This document shows positions 26,084 to 37,100 of a DNA stretch of 64,000 bases, in pieces. Every line of letters begins with the position of its first letter. Position 1 is the first letter of the stretch. The position numbers were made by a program, and so were the translations under genes. The DNA comes from Dyadobacter linearis (lineage in GTDB: Bacteria; Bacteroidota; Bacteroidia; Cytophagales; Spirosomataceae): NCBI RefSeq assembly GCF_907165045.1, contig NZ_CAJRAU010000013.1, positions 19,432 to 83,431 of the forward strand, given 5' to 3'. Under the pieces are notes generated by a model. It saw only the letters and a program-made list of their open reading frames with translations. It made no database searches and was not told where the DNA came from.

Positions 26084-28213
26084 TTAGCCCACTTCGAAGT
26101 TGAAATCACCGTTCATAACCAGCTTTGCATCCGTGGTTTCAGGATTTCCGGGAATTTGCAGGCCTTTTATTTTAGCCGTTTTTCCTTTACTCAGCAAGTC
26201 GTAAAAATGCTTGTCGGTAAGTTTTTTACCTAAAAATTCATACGGGATCTTGAAACCGCAAACCTGGAAATTGGAGCAACCATAAGCTGTTTTTCCTTTT
26301 TTGAGTAAATGCTCCTTGCATTTGGGACAAGTCAGCGATTCGATGTTGATCTCTTCTTTGGGCTCCCTGGGTTTGGCCGGTTTTTTCTCTTTCACTTCTT
26401 TTTCAACCTCCACGGGCGGCGCTTCTTCGGCAATGCTGATCGCGCGCCCACGGTTGTTTTTTACTTCCTGTGTCAGGTCAACCACCATTTGGATCAGCTC
26501 CTGCTTGAAGGTTTCCATTGAATATTCGCCCTTTTCGATCAGTCGCAACTTTCTTTCCCAGTTCCCAGTAAGTTCCGCACTTTTCAGCAACTCATTTTGA
26601 ATGGTATCGATCAGGTCAATACCTGTTTGCGTAGCGAAAATATTCTTTTTTTTCTTCTCGATATACCGCCTTTTAAAAAGCGTTTCAATGATGTTCGCGC
26701 GTGTTGAGGGTCGACCTATTCCATTGTCTTTCAGCAACTCACGCATTTCTTCGTCTTCCACTTGCTTCCCTGCGGTTTCCATCGCGCGCAGCAAAGTTGC
26801 TTCGGTGTAGGCTTTGGGCGGTGTTGTTTTTCCCTGATGCACGCGCGGCTCGTGCGGGCCCCGTTCCCCTACTTCAAAGTTCGGCATCAGCTTCTCCTCT
26901 TCTGCGGCATCTTTTTTGGCGCTGGCATCATTGGCATAAACCGCCCGCCAGCCCGGTTCAAGGATTTGTTTCCCCGTTGCCTTAAATTCAACCTGCCCGA
27001 CTTTCCCCAAAACCGTAGTATTCGAAACCTTACATTCAGGATAAAACACAGCGATAAAACGGCGCACAATCAAATCATAAATGCGTTTTTCATCCTGACT
27101 AATATGGTTAGGCAGTACGCCGGTCGGGATAATGGCGTGGTGATCGGTTACTTTTTTATCGTCAAAAACCGCTTTGGATTTGGGGATCGGCTTTTCTAAA
27201 AGCGGCGCGGTATATTGGGCGTAATAGGTCAATTCTCTTAAAATCCCCTCCATTTTCGGATGCAGATCTTCCGAAAGATAAGTGGTATCCACCCGCGGGT
27301 AAGTCACAAACTTCTTTTCGTAGAGATTTTGAATGTGTTTTAATGTATCCTCCGCTGAGTAGCCGTATTTTTTGTTCGCCTCAACTTGCAATGAAGTGAG
27401 GTCAAATAGCTTGGGATTTCCTTCTTTTCCTTCTTTCTTTTCAAATGAGGTGATTTCAAAATCGTGCTGCACCAGATATGCGAGGCCTTTATTTGCTTTT
27501 TCTTCACTTCTGATCCGGTCAATGGTCGCCGTAAATTCTGTTTCGCGGTAAATGGTTTTCAACTCCCAATATTCTTCCGAAACGAATGCATTGATCTCCT
27601 TTTGCCGCTGGACGATCAGCGCGAGCGTCGGCGTTTGCACGCGACCGATGCTCAATACTACTTTTCCCTGCCCGAATTTTTTGGTAAAAAGCCGCGTCGC
27701 ATTCATGCCCAGCAGCCAGTCGCCGATCGCGCGCGCACTGCCGGCTGCATATAAATTGTTGTAAAGCGCGCTGTCTTTGAGTTTTTCAAATCCCTCGCGA
27801 ATAGCCTGCTCGGTCAGTGAGGAAATCCAGAGGCGCTTCACAGGTACGCTGCATTTGGCTTTCAGTAATACCCAGCGCTGGATCAGCTCGCCCTCCTGCC
27901 CCGCATCGCCGCAATTAATCACTTCTTCACATTTGCTTATCAAGCTTTCAATCACGGCAAACTGCTTCATCGCGCCCGCATTATCAATAAGCTTGATGCC
28001 AAAGCTCGACGGGATCATCGGCAAGTCTTCCAGCCGCCACGATTTCCACCGCTCGGTGTAGTCGTGGGGCTCTTTTAAAGTACAAAAATGCCCGAACGTC
28101 CAGGTTACCTGATATCCATTTCCCTCATAATAACCGTCCCTGCGTTGATTGGCCCCGATAATTCCTGCAATGTCTTTGGCTACGCTTGGCTTTTCGGCAA
28201 TACACACTTTCAT
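26084..28213 (-). CDS. topB: DNA topoisomerase III
   Basis: A 709-residue type IA topoisomerase. TOPRIM domain at the N-terminus (KVCIAEKPSVAKDIAGIIG; later NCGDAGQEGELIQRW with the metal-binding acidic residues), the catalytic Tyr in FVTYPRVDTTYLSED near residue 303, and HAIIPTG near 370. The C-terminal ~80 residues carry one zinc-ribbon-type module (CPKC near 625 and a following CSNFQVC), after an acidic/Lys-rich linker. It relaxes negative supercoils and resolves replication intermediates. Divergent start close to the CrtO-like gene. Confidence 0.95.
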   Translation of the reverse strand: MKVCIAEKPSVAKDIAGIIGANQRRDGYYEGNGYQVTWTFGHFCTLKEPHDYTERWKSWRLEDLPMIPSSFGIKLIDNAGAMKQFAVIESLISKCEEVINCGDAGQEGELIQRWVLLKAKCSVPVKRLWISSLTEQAIREGFEKLKDSALYNNLYAAGSARAIGDWLLGMNATRLFTKKFGQGKVVLSIGRVQTPTLALIVQRQKEINAFVSEEYWELKTIYRETEFTATIDRIRSEEKANKGLAYLVQHDFEITSFEKKEGKEGNPKLFDLTSLQVEANKKYGYSAEDTLKHIQNLYEKKFVTYPRVDTTYLSEDLHPKMEGILRELTYYAQYTAPLLEKPIPKSKAVFDDKKVTDHHAIIPTGVLPNHISQDEKRIYDLIVRRFIAVFYPECKVSNTTVLGKVGQVEFKATGKQILEPGWRAVYANDASAKKDAAEEEKLMPNFEVGERGPHEPRVHQGKTTPPKAYTEATLLRAMETAGKQVEDEEMRELLKDNGIGRPSTRANIIETLFKRRYIEKKKKNIFATQTGIDLIDTIQNELLKSAELTGNWERKLRLIEKGEYSMETFKQELIQMVVDLTQEVKNNRGRAISIAEEAPPVEVEKEVKEKKPAKPREPKEEINIESLTCPKCKEHLLKKGKTAYGCSNFQVCGFKIPYEFLGKKLTDKHFYDLLSKGKTAKIKGLQIPGNPETTDAKLVMNGDFNFEVG

Positions 28214-28374
28214 GCTGCAAACTTACTCGATTGACCGGCAAAGTCGATAAAAACCCATTAAAATTGGCCAGAGCCTTTTTGATTGAATCTTTAATCTGCT
28301 TGAAGTCGCTGCTCAGTCAAATCCGGCAGGTATATTTGGAAAAACTTGGCATACCTACCGAACTGAGATCGTCG

Positions 28375-28920
28375 ATGAAAAAAGCTTTTACTTCAATTCT
28401 TATCATTATAGTAACGATTGCCCTCGTCTGGGCGCTGATCCATTTTATTGGAATGAAGGGTTTTCTATTCGCATGGACGCTCAACTTCCTGTTGATGGCG
28501 TGTACATTTACTTTTACCGAAACACTAAAAAGCCCGTTAGCTTCTCCCTATTTTACTGATCGAACATGGGAGCGAAAAGGGAAGATATACGAGTCTGTCG
28601 GTGTCAATCTTTACAGGAAATTACTGGTCTGGACTGGTTGGGAAAAATTGAACAAAAAAGCTAACCCAATCGAAAAAAACAACGCTGCCCTGACGCACCT
28701 GCATTACCAGACGAAAAAGTCCGAGTTAGGACATTTGATCATTCTGATTATCGTTCTGGGACTTAATATCTTCGTAGCATTCAAATACGGAGTTCGCGAA
28801 TCTCTGTCGTTGCTGGTACTTAATATACTACTCAACCTCTACCCTATCTTACTCCAACGGTACAACCGGCCGCGGATAGAAAGAGCTATGGGACTGAGCA
28901 GGCGAAAATCAGGGTTTTGA
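28375..28920 (+). CDS. CrtO-like membrane acyltransferase (glycosyl-carotenoid acyltransferase family), tentative
   Basis: The ATG at 28375 gives 181 residues (MKKAFTSILIIIVTIALVWA start) and avoids a long leader antisense to topB. Four hydrophobic segments are visible. The loop with ERKGKIYESVGVNLYRKLLV followed by WTGWEKLNKKANP, and the ESLSLLVLNILLNLYPILLQRYNRPRI tail (quoted in part), fits the CrtO family (glycosyl-4,4'-diaponeurosporenoate acyltransferase), where WExxGxxYExxGVxxFRKxL recurs. A carotenoid role would agree with the lycopene cyclase at 51.9 kb, but the two are far apart. Confidence 0.5.
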   Translation: MKKAFTSILIIIVTIALVWALIHFIGMKGFLFAWTLNFLLMACTFTFTETLKSPLASPYFTDRTWERKGKIYESVGVNLYRKLLVWTGWEKLNKKANPIEKNNAALTHLHYQTKKSELGHLIILIIVLGLNIFVAFKYGVRESLSLLVLNILLNLYPILLQRYNRPRIERAMGLSRRKSGF

Positions 28921-29078
28921 TTTCTGTCAAAACGAAACCTTAAATGGTCAATCTGTTACTGCAACCGCGTTTCCGCTGCGATTGACACGTTTTCAAATGT
29001 ATCTGCAACAAATTCAAATTCCGGTTTTGGTCTGAAAGCCGAGCTTTGTGATAGTATTAATCACAAAATTCGATACTG

Positions 29079-29462
29079 ATGAAAAACGCTTTCACATGGC
29101 TGGGTTGCCTCGCTGTTCTTTTAACAATAGTCTCTTTCATAAGCGCCCAGGATCCTATTGTGGGACGCTGGCAGCGGATACAAAAATCGCCCGATGGCGA
29201 CATAAACCTGATATTCGTCTTTCGCGCCGACAGTACGTACGACGGCATTGTGAATGGAAAAGCATTCACCACCGGGCGCTATTTTATTAAAAATGACACA
29301 ATTAGCGTTTCCGACAATGGTTGTAATCTGGCTTACTACGGGACTTACAAGCTCAACTATTACGCTCAGGACTCGCTGCTCTTTACCGCCATTTCCGACA
29401 CCTGCAAAGAGCGCTATCAGGGCGCAAATGGTTTAGCTTGCAAGAAGTTGCCTAAAAAGTAA
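29079..29462 (+). CDS. Small secreted protein, lipocalin-like, unknown
   Basis: A 127-residue protein with signal peptide ending at ISAQ. The mature part starts DPIVGRWQRIQKSPDGD and has the repeated short beta strands seen in lipocalin-like DUF proteins (GRYFIKNDTISVSD; YGTYKLNYY), and two Cys near the C-terminus. It ends 13 bp before the di-heme peroxidase start, so the two are likely co-transcribed. Function not recognised. Confidence 0.65.
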   Translation: MKNAFTWLGCLAVLLTIVSFISAQDPIVGRWQRIQKSPDGDINLIFVFRADSTYDGIVNGKAFTTGRYFIKNDTISVSDNGCNLAYYGTYKLNYYAQDSLLFTAISDTCKERYQGANGLACKKLPKK

Positions 29463-29475
29463 CCTCCCTATTCCC

Positions 29476-30417
29476 GTGAAAGCAAAAATAGTCTTTCTCA
29501 TCTGCGCTGTTCCGCTGCTTTTCATCCGCAGTGTCATGCATGAACCTGGGCCGGCCACTTCCCTGGAATTAGGAAAACGGCTGTTCCTTGATCCCATCTT
29601 ATCGGGAAATCGAACGATTAGCTGCGGCTCTTGTCATAAAGAAAATTTGGCATTTGCAGATTCCGTGGCGGTGAGTCCTGGCGTGAATGGTCGGCTAGGA
29701 ACAAGGAATACGCCTTCGGCCATGAACATGCGTTTTCAGGAGAGTTTTTTCTGGGATGGAAGGGCTACCACCTTGGAACAGCAGGTGCTGATTCCTATTG
29801 AGAATCCGGTCGAGATGGATTTGCCAGTGGATTCGGCGATTGCCCGCTTAAACACCGATGCATTTTACCGGCAATCGTTTTTGCGCATATTCAAAGAGCT
29901 GCCGTCCAAAAGCAATTTAGCCAAAGCACTTTCTGATTTTGAACGCTCGCTGGAAACGAGTGACAGTCCGTTTGACGACTGGCGCGTTAACGACAACGAG
30001 GAAGCAGTGAGCGCTTCGGCGAAAAGAGGATTCAAGTTATTCAATACCAAAGCCAAATGCATTCAATGTCACTTTGGACCCGATTTCAATAATGTCGAGT
30101 TCAGGAATATTGGTTTATTCGATGGCAAAATGCACGTTGACAGCGGCCGGTCGGCAATTTCTCATCAAGCGTCCGATCTGGGTAAATTCAAGATCGGGTC
30201 TTTAAGAAACATTGCGATTACTGCGCCTTACATGCACAATGGGATGTTTAAAACATTACAAGAAGTCATTGACTACTACGATAATCCCGAGGCTGTCATT
30301 CCCAACAGCATGAACCGGGATACAATATTGACCGGCACATTGCAGCTCACCGCCGCTGAAAAAACAGACATTGAGAATTTCCTGATTTCTTTAACAGACA
30401 GGCGGTTTTTGAAGTGA
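29476..30417 (+). CDS. Di-heme cytochrome c peroxidase (CCP/MauG family)
   Basis: Translation begins at GTG 29476, which supplies a signal peptide (VKAKIVFLICAVPLLFIRSV); no nearby ATG does. The 313-residue protein has two heme c motifs, CGSCH near residue 50 and CIQCH near 195, an N-terminal LELGKRLFLDPILSGNRTIS and the conserved APYMHNGMFKTLQEVIDYY near 250 with the axial Met. It reduces H2O2 in the periplasm using cytochrome c. Full length for the family, in contrast to the broken relative at 42.4 kb. Confidence 0.93.
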   Translation: MKAKIVFLICAVPLLFIRSVMHEPGPATSLELGKRLFLDPILSGNRTISCGSCHKENLAFADSVAVSPGVNGRLGTRNTPSAMNMRFQESFFWDGRATTLEQQVLIPIENPVEMDLPVDSAIARLNTDAFYRQSFLRIFKELPSKSNLAKALSDFERSLETSDSPFDDWRVNDNEEAVSASAKRGFKLFNTKAKCIQCHFGPDFNNVEFRNIGLFDGKMHVDSGRSAISHQASDLGKFKIGSLRNIAITAPYMHNGMFKTLQEVIDYYDNPEAVIPNSMNRDTILTGTLQLTAAEKTDIENFLISLTDRRFLK

Positions 30418-30635
30418 GGATAGTTTTACAAATCGTGATCTAATGCTCGAGAAACGCACATCTGGTGTTCAGAAATGGACGTTATACCTACTTGAATATG
30501 CGTTTTAATGGTCGTTTTAAAATGGCATTATATTTGTTTAGCGACTCCTGATGATAGGCCTTTTTCTATCTAATACTCAAAACGGCCAGCGCTTACCTGG
30601 CCCGGTATCCGTCAACACCTTTCGCCAGTCCTGAA

Positions 30636-33044
30636 ATGATCAGAAATTACTTTACAATTGCATGGCGGAACTTTGCCAGGAATAAGAGCTACTCGGCCAT
30701 AAATATAGGCGGACTGGCAGTGGGTATGACCGTTGCTATGTTGATCGGCTTGTGGATTTTCGACGAACTCTCTTTCAACAAGTATCACCACAACTATTCC
30801 CGCATTGCCCGGGTAGTGCAGCAGCAGACTTTGGATGGTAAAATTCACACAGGTAATAACGTCCCGGCGCCATTATATAAAGAGCTGCAAACCAGCCACG
30901 AAGCGGATTTTGATCGCATAGTGATTACTTCCTGGCTGCAAAGACATGTGCTGGCCCACAACGGATCAAGTTTCACCAAGCCAGGTAATTTCATGTCGGC
31001 TGGTGCCGCTGAAATGCTTTCATTGAAAATAATCAGCGGGAGTACTTCTGGCTTGAAAGATCCGGCCACAATTCTGCTCTCCGAATCGACAGCAAAAGCC
31101 ATTTTTAAACATGTCAACCCGGTAGATAAGATGATGAAAATCAACAAAGAGCTGGATGTGAAGGTGGTAGGTGTTTACCAGGATATTCCGTACAGCTCCG
31201 AGTTCAACGAACTGGCTTTCATAGCCCCGTTTGAGCTGTATGTTTCTTCTACTGAATGGGTGAAAAATGCAGTGGCAAATGGTGAATGGGACAACAGTTC
31301 GTTTCAAATTCTGGTGCAGCTGTCTGAACACAGCGATATCGCGGCAATTTCCCAAAAAATTAGAAACATTAAACTGGAAAAAGCAGGTCGGGAAGACCAG
31401 AAATTTGAGTCTCATATCTTGTTACATCCAATGAGCCGCTGGCATTTACATTCCGAATGGATGGATGGAGAAAATATTGGCGGGCGTATACAATTTCTAT
31501 GGCTATTTGGTATAATCGGGGCATTTGTGTTGCTTCTGGCATGCATTAACTTCATGAACCTAAGCACTGCACGTTCCGAGAAACGCATGAAAGAGGTAGG
31601 TATTCGGAAAGCCGTGGGATCAGTGCGGCTGCAATTGATCAGTCAGTTTTTTGCGGAATCATTCTTAGTCGTACTTATCGCATTCTGCATCTCGCTGGTC
31701 CTGGCTATGCTGGTTTTGCCGTCGTTCAATGAGCTTGCCGACAAGCAAATGCACATTCCGTGGCGTGACCCGATCTTCCTTCTCAGCGGGATTACCTTCG
31801 CGGTTATGACCGGGTTCATTGCCGGCAGCTATCCGGCATTTTATCTATCTTCTTTCCAGCCTGTCAAAGCCTTAAAGGGAAAATGGACCCCTATGGGAAT
31901 CGGTGCAACATTACCTCGGAAAGTGCTCGTTGTTTTGCAGTTTACGGTCTCAATTACACTCATCATTGGTACCGTAGTTGTCTATAAACAAATAGTTTAC
32001 GCAAAAAGCAGACCTATTGGCTACAACCGGGAGGGACTAGTAACGATGCTGGTAAATGGCCCGGAGATCCATAGGCATTTCGATGCGGTAACCGACGATC
32101 TTGAAAAGGTTGGTGCCGTGATCTCGATGGCAGAATCGGCTACACCGCCTACGGAAGTTTACTCAGCAAATGTGGGGTTCAACTGGAAAGGCAAAGATCC
32201 TGGCCTCAATTCAGAATTCGCGACCATTGGAATTTCGCATGATTTTGGCAGGACAGTAGGTTGGGATTTTGTCGCCGGACGTGACTTCAGCAAAACGCTA
32301 TCCAGCGATTCTGCGGGATTTGTATTAAATGAAGCAGCTATAAAATTCATGGAGTTGGGTACACAAAACCTAAATGATGTGCTTGGAGAAACGGTTAGCT
32401 GGGACGGAAGGCCCTTTAAAATCATTGGCGTAATAAAGGATATGATCATGGAATCGCCCTACGAACCGGTAAAGAAGTCCGTTTACTTCATTCTTCCCAG
32501 AGACGGACGCTTCATTACCGCGAGATTACATCCATCTGCAAACGTAGGTTCGGCATTGAAAAACATCGAAGCCGTCTTCAAGAAATACAGTCCAAATTCG
32601 CCGTTCAATTACCAGTTTGTGGATCAGGAATATGCATTAAAGTTTGCTGCCGAAGAAAGGGTTAGCAAGCTGGCAGCAGTTTTTACCGGCCTGGCAATTT
32701 TCATCAGCTGCCTTGGGCTCTTTGGAATGGCCTCATTTATGGCTGAACAGCGGACAAAGGAATTGGGTATCCGCAAAGTATTGGGCGCCTCGGTAGCCAA
32801 TCTTTGGCAGCTGCTCTCGGGCGACTTTGTAATGTTAGTAGCGGTTTCATGTATGCTGGCAGTACCTATTGCCTGGTATATGATGGACCGGTGGCTCGAA
32901 AAATATACCTACCATACCCAAATTTCATGGTGGATTTTCGCAGTTGCCAGTTTAGGTACACTCGCAATTACGATTTTGACAGTAAGCTACCAGGCGATTC
33001 GCGCCGCATTACTCGACCCGGTTAGGAGTCTGCGCAGCGACTGA
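30636..33044 (+). CDS. ABC transporter permease, MacB/FtsX type (Bacteroidota 800-residue form)
   Basis: An 802-residue protein with a first TM near residue 20 (AINIGGLAVGMTVAMLIGLW), a MacB_PCD periplasmic domain, an FtsX core of three TMs (from about 285), a second periplasmic domain (~430-670) and a final three-TM FtsX core. Conserved pieces: FRNEKRMKEVGIRKAVGSVR-like RSEKRMKEVGIRKAVGSV near 310 and ERTKELGIRKVLGAS-like EQRTKELGIRKVLGA near 705. Works with a separate ATPase, likely in efflux or lipoprotein/peptide export. No ATPase gene is adjacent. Confidence 0.9.
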   Translation: MIRNYFTIAWRNFARNKSYSAINIGGLAVGMTVAMLIGLWIFDELSFNKYHHNYSRIARVVQQQTLDGKIHTGNNVPAPLYKELQTSHEADFDRIVITSWLQRHVLAHNGSSFTKPGNFMSAGAAEMLSLKIISGSTSGLKDPATILLSESTAKAIFKHVNPVDKMMKINKELDVKVVGVYQDIPYSSEFNELAFIAPFELYVSSTEWVKNAVANGEWDNSSFQILVQLSEHSDIAAISQKIRNIKLEKAGREDQKFESHILLHPMSRWHLHSEWMDGENIGGRIQFLWLFGIIGAFVLLLACINFMNLSTARSEKRMKEVGIRKAVGSVRLQLISQFFAESFLVVLIAFCISLVLAMLVLPSFNELADKQMHIPWRDPIFLLSGITFAVMTGFIAGSYPAFYLSSFQPVKALKGKWTPMGIGATLPRKVLVVLQFTVSITLIIGTVVVYKQIVYAKSRPIGYNREGLVTMLVNGPEIHRHFDAVTDDLEKVGAVISMAESATPPTEVYSANVGFNWKGKDPGLNSEFATIGISHDFGRTVGWDFVAGRDFSKTLSSDSAGFVLNEAAIKFMELGTQNLNDVLGETVSWDGRPFKIIGVIKDMIMESPYEPVKKSVYFILPRDGRFITARLHPSANVGSALKNIEAVFKKYSPNSPFNYQFVDQEYALKFAAEERVSKLAAVFTGLAIFISCLGLFGMASFMAEQRTKELGIRKVLGASVANLWQLLSGDFVMLVAVSCMLAVPIAWYMMDRWLEKYTYHTQISWWIFAVASLGTLAITILTVSYQAIRAALLDPVRSLRSD

Positions 33045-33229
33045 AAGTATATTTCACGTTTTCAGAGCCCATTACGAGGAAGCGGCCGGCTAAAATTAAT
33101 TTTTGCTCGTGCTACGATTTGTCAAGTGGCTAATGTCTAAGTAGTGAAATCAATCAAACCAAAGAGACCTATAATAGAATCCGGTATTATATGTTGGCAG
33201 CGCTTAGTGTGGCTGCCGCGGGCTTGATA

Positions 33230-33838
33230 CTACAAAGCGAATGAACCGATTGGAATCTCTCCATTGGCTTCAAAGGAAGTAATGATTACACCGGTCGTGG
33301 AAATTGCATGGCTGACAAGTTTGAAGTTAGATGGAACTGTCCCATTCCCAAAAAGTCTTTTTCCTTTTCCGATAACAAGAGGATAGATCCAGATATTCAT
33401 TTGATCAATTAGTCCGTGTTGTAACAAAGATTGTATCAGGTTTGAGCTGCCATGAACTTGCAGGTCAATTCCATTGGTTGATTTGAGGCTTTTTATCTGT
33501 TTAATTGTATCGTGATTGAGCAACACTGTATTTTCCCAGCTTGCATTTGTCAAAGTATCTGTTGCCACATATTTGTTGATCCGATTAAACATGTCAGCCG
33601 TGGGATCATCTTTCAGAAGTGGCCAATGAGCTGCGAAAATTTCGTAGGTAACACGGCCCAATAAAAGATCATACGGATTTTTCATAGCTTCTATCATTGC
33701 GTCGTTCATAATATGATCCCATTGTGTGACCGACCAGCCGCCATATTCAAATCCGCTATCAGTATCTTCATCCGGGCCACCTGGCGCCTGCATTACACCA
33801 TCCAAAGTCATGAAGGTGTTTGTAATGATTTTTCTCAT
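33230..33838 (-). CDS. Dihydrofolate reductase-fold protein (RibD C-terminal type)
   Basis: A 202-residue protein of the RibD_C/DHFR-like family common in Bacteroidota: MRKIITNTFMTLDGVMQAPG at the N-terminus, LLLGRVTYEIFAAHWP near residue 60, DLQVHGSSNLIQSLLQHGLI and IYPLVIGKGKRLF near 150-165. These bind NADPH; the substrate is unknown and dihydrofolate reduction has rarely been shown for this subgroup. Lies alone, with about 185 bp upstream of the ABC permease end. Confidence 0.92.
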   Translation of the reverse strand: MRKIITNTFMTLDGVMQAPGGPDEDTDSGFEYGGWSVTQWDHIMNDAMIEAMKNPYDLLLGRVTYEIFAAHWPLLKDDPTADMFNRINKYVATDTLTNASWENTVLLNHDTIKQIKSLKSTNGIDLQVHGSSNLIQSLLQHGLIDQMNIWIYPLVIGKGKRLFGNGTVPSNFKLVSHAISTTGVIITSFEANGEIPIGSFAL

Positions 33839-34133
33839 TTCGTGATCTGAATGTTATTGACGGAGCAATATTACGGCAGAAGCTTAAAGGAAGCTGGGTG
33901 CAATAACGACTAATAAAAGGGGGTAATACGACAATACCAACGCATCATGCAGATCTTGTCTTTTCCATCAACACTACTCGCTTTAAAAATTGCTTTCGTG
34001 TTCCACACGACGGTCGACGAAATATTTACCCTGACAGAAACAGACTGGATTTAGGGTTCGTTGAAATGAATCAATTTTATTCTTTGAGTCAGCACTTCCC
34101 TTGTGACGAAATGCACAACGGATTAAACCACTG

Positions 34134-37100
34134 TCAAACGGCAAGAAACCTTTCGAATACGGCCCAAATTGCGTCCTTAACGAAAGGCTTTGGAATAAAA
34201 TCATCCATACCAGCGGCAAGACACTTCTCCTTTTCCCCCAATACGTTTCCAGCAGTCAGCGCAACAATAGGCACCTTGCTTGCACCCGGGAGCTCTCTAA
34301 TCAATGAAGTGGCTTCATATCCGTTCATCAGCGGCATTTGAATATCCATGAAAATCAAGTCTGGCAATTGCTGTTGACAGAGTTCAAATGCCTCCTTCCC
34401 GTTGACGGCTTCCAATACAGTTGCATTAATAGCCAGTTTTTTGATTACCGCTTTGGCCAGCAACATGTTAATAAGATGGTCTTCCGCAACAAGGATAGTC
34501 AGCTCCTTTGTGGTCAGCTGCTGTTCCGTTTGCCCGGTGGCGTCGGGACTTTTGATTTCACTTTGTGAGAGATTGAAGAGGGAATGCGAGATATCTGCCA
34601 ATTTTACGGGCTTCATAAGCCTCGAATTGATCTGCAGTGCCTGACAAGCGTTCGAAACCGTTGCATCATCTGCGGAGCCGCTCAATAAAATGATGGGCAG
34701 ATTTGTGCTGGAATAGGCTTTCCGGATTTTACCTGCCGCTTCCAGGCCGTCCAGGTCGGGCATATGATAATCCATGAATACAGCATCATACTTGGCTCCG
34801 CCTGCAAGCCTTTCCAAAGCTTGCAAGCCACTTGCGGCCTGATCTGATTTGATCCCCAGTTGGTCAAGCATTCGTTCTAATAGCTGCCGGCTTTTTTTGT
34901 TGTCATCCACGATGAGCACTTTGTCCATGGCTGCCAGGACAGGGATGGACGCAGCCGCAGGTTGTTCTGATTTCATAGTCAGGTCAAAGTACAACGTGCT
35001 GCCCACACCATGAACACTTTCCAGTTGTAAGCTACTGCCCATTAGTGCGAGTAACTGGTTCGATATTGCCAGCCCGAGCCCGGTTCCTCCGTACTTTTTT
35101 GTTGTCGAGCCATCTTCCTGCAAAAACGCCTGAAAAATCTTCGCCTTCTTTTCTTCGCGGATACCAATCCCTGTATCACGCACGATAAACCTGCACGTGA
35201 TCGCATCAGTATCGAGTGGTGCATAGTCTAAAATCTCTATTTTCAGTTCAATTTCCCCACTTTCAGTGAATTTGGCCGCATTACTAAGCAGATTAATAAG
35301 AACCTGTTTCAGCCTGATATCGTCCACCCACACAAATTGCGGAAGGCATGCCGGGATATCCAACAGCATTTCAAGTCCTTTGCTTTGCACCTGAAATGAA
35401 ATCATGTCAACCGTTTGAGCGGCAATTTCATAGATATCATATTTATTGACGTCGAGTTCCAGCTTACCTGCTTCTATTTTCGAAAAGTCCAGGATATCAT
35501 TGATAATGCTCAGTAACGTATTAGCAGACTGGTGCACAAATCCCAGATACTGCTTCTGGGTATCATTTAAATGTGTTTTAAGGACCAGGTCCGTAAATCC
35601 GATCACGCCATTCAGCGGAGTCCGTATTTCATGGCTCATGTTGGCCAGAAACTCAGACTTGGCAACATTGGCCTGCTCGGCCAGTTCCCTGGCTTGTTTT
35701 AGCTCTTGACGGTGAAGTTCTACTTCTGTTACATCATAAGTAAGTGTGATAATACCGCCGATGCTGGCGTCAAACTGGTACCACGGCCATACTTCCCAGG
35801 ACAGGTACCTGTCGTGCTCCCACCCTTCCGGCCTGAATACCCGGTCCCCTTTTTGCATTCCCTTGCCTGTGAGTGCATGCTGATGAATGTCCTTCCACTG
35901 CTGGCTCATATTTGAGAACACTTCATACGGACTCATCCCAATAACATCGCTGCTGGACAAGCCATATTCTTGCTCCCATTTGCGGCTGACAGCCAGGTAC
36001 CGGACATCATTATCCATCATCGCTACAATCGCTGGTATATGCTCAACGAAAGCCAGCAGCCGCCCCTGTTGTATGCTGAGCTGTTCTTTGGTATAAGCAA
36101 TCTGAAGGTCTGCTTTTTTCTTTTCGTCAATATCCTGAACAATCCCATAAAGCTTTATGCACCGGCCCTTGACAAACTCTGCATTCATAACGACCCTTAT
36201 CCATCGCTCCTCCATATTACCGACAACGATCTGTACTTCAATACTTTGGGCCGTACCGTGCTCAATTGCATCACTCATAGCTTTCTCCACCTTTCGCCTG
36301 CTGTCGCCCGCTTTATAAAGCTTCATCACATTGCCGATAGATAAGTTCAGGTCAGGATCCTGCTGGTAAATTTGCATGGCTAATTCAGACCAGTAAAATT
36401 CCTTTTCGGCCAGGTTAAATTCCCAGCCGCCTGCTCCCGCTATCAGACTGGTTTGCATGAGCATCTGTTGCGTTCTTTGCAATTCTTTGGCCTGGTTATG
36501 ACTTTGGGTAATGTCAATGCAGTTACCGACAACGTAGCCGTAACCATTCTCATCCATAACCAATGCATTACGGTAACTCCATATTACATGATGTCCATCC
36601 TTGTGCATGGTGGTCATCAAACCACTGGATTTTCCTGTCTGCCTGATCTGTTGTAAATAAGCTTTTAAACCCTGCCGGTGTTTAACCGGCGTTACATCCA
36701 GCAAATTCATCCCTAAAAACTGCTCAACGTCATAGCCCAAAAGGCCTGCTCCATCTGAATTAACTGCCGTGAAATTGCCATTCAGATCGTGCGTACACAT
36801 CAATCCCTGTGAGCTCTCAAAAAACGATTTAAGCTTTTCTTCACTACTATTTGAGATATCTGCGATGATATCACGGCTATGCTGGCTCTGGTGATTTTGA
36901 AAGCCGCAATTAATCTTTTTGTTAGCCACCATCAATGTCATTACCTGCGAGGCAATAAGCTGAAGGGAATTGTGCTGTAATGAGGAAAGACTTCGAACTT
37001 TATGGTCCAGCACACAAACGGCACCTAATGGTTGCCCCGCAGGATCTTTCAATGGGTAACCCGCATAAGACCTCAGGCCAGGATGCTCGGCCAGCAATTC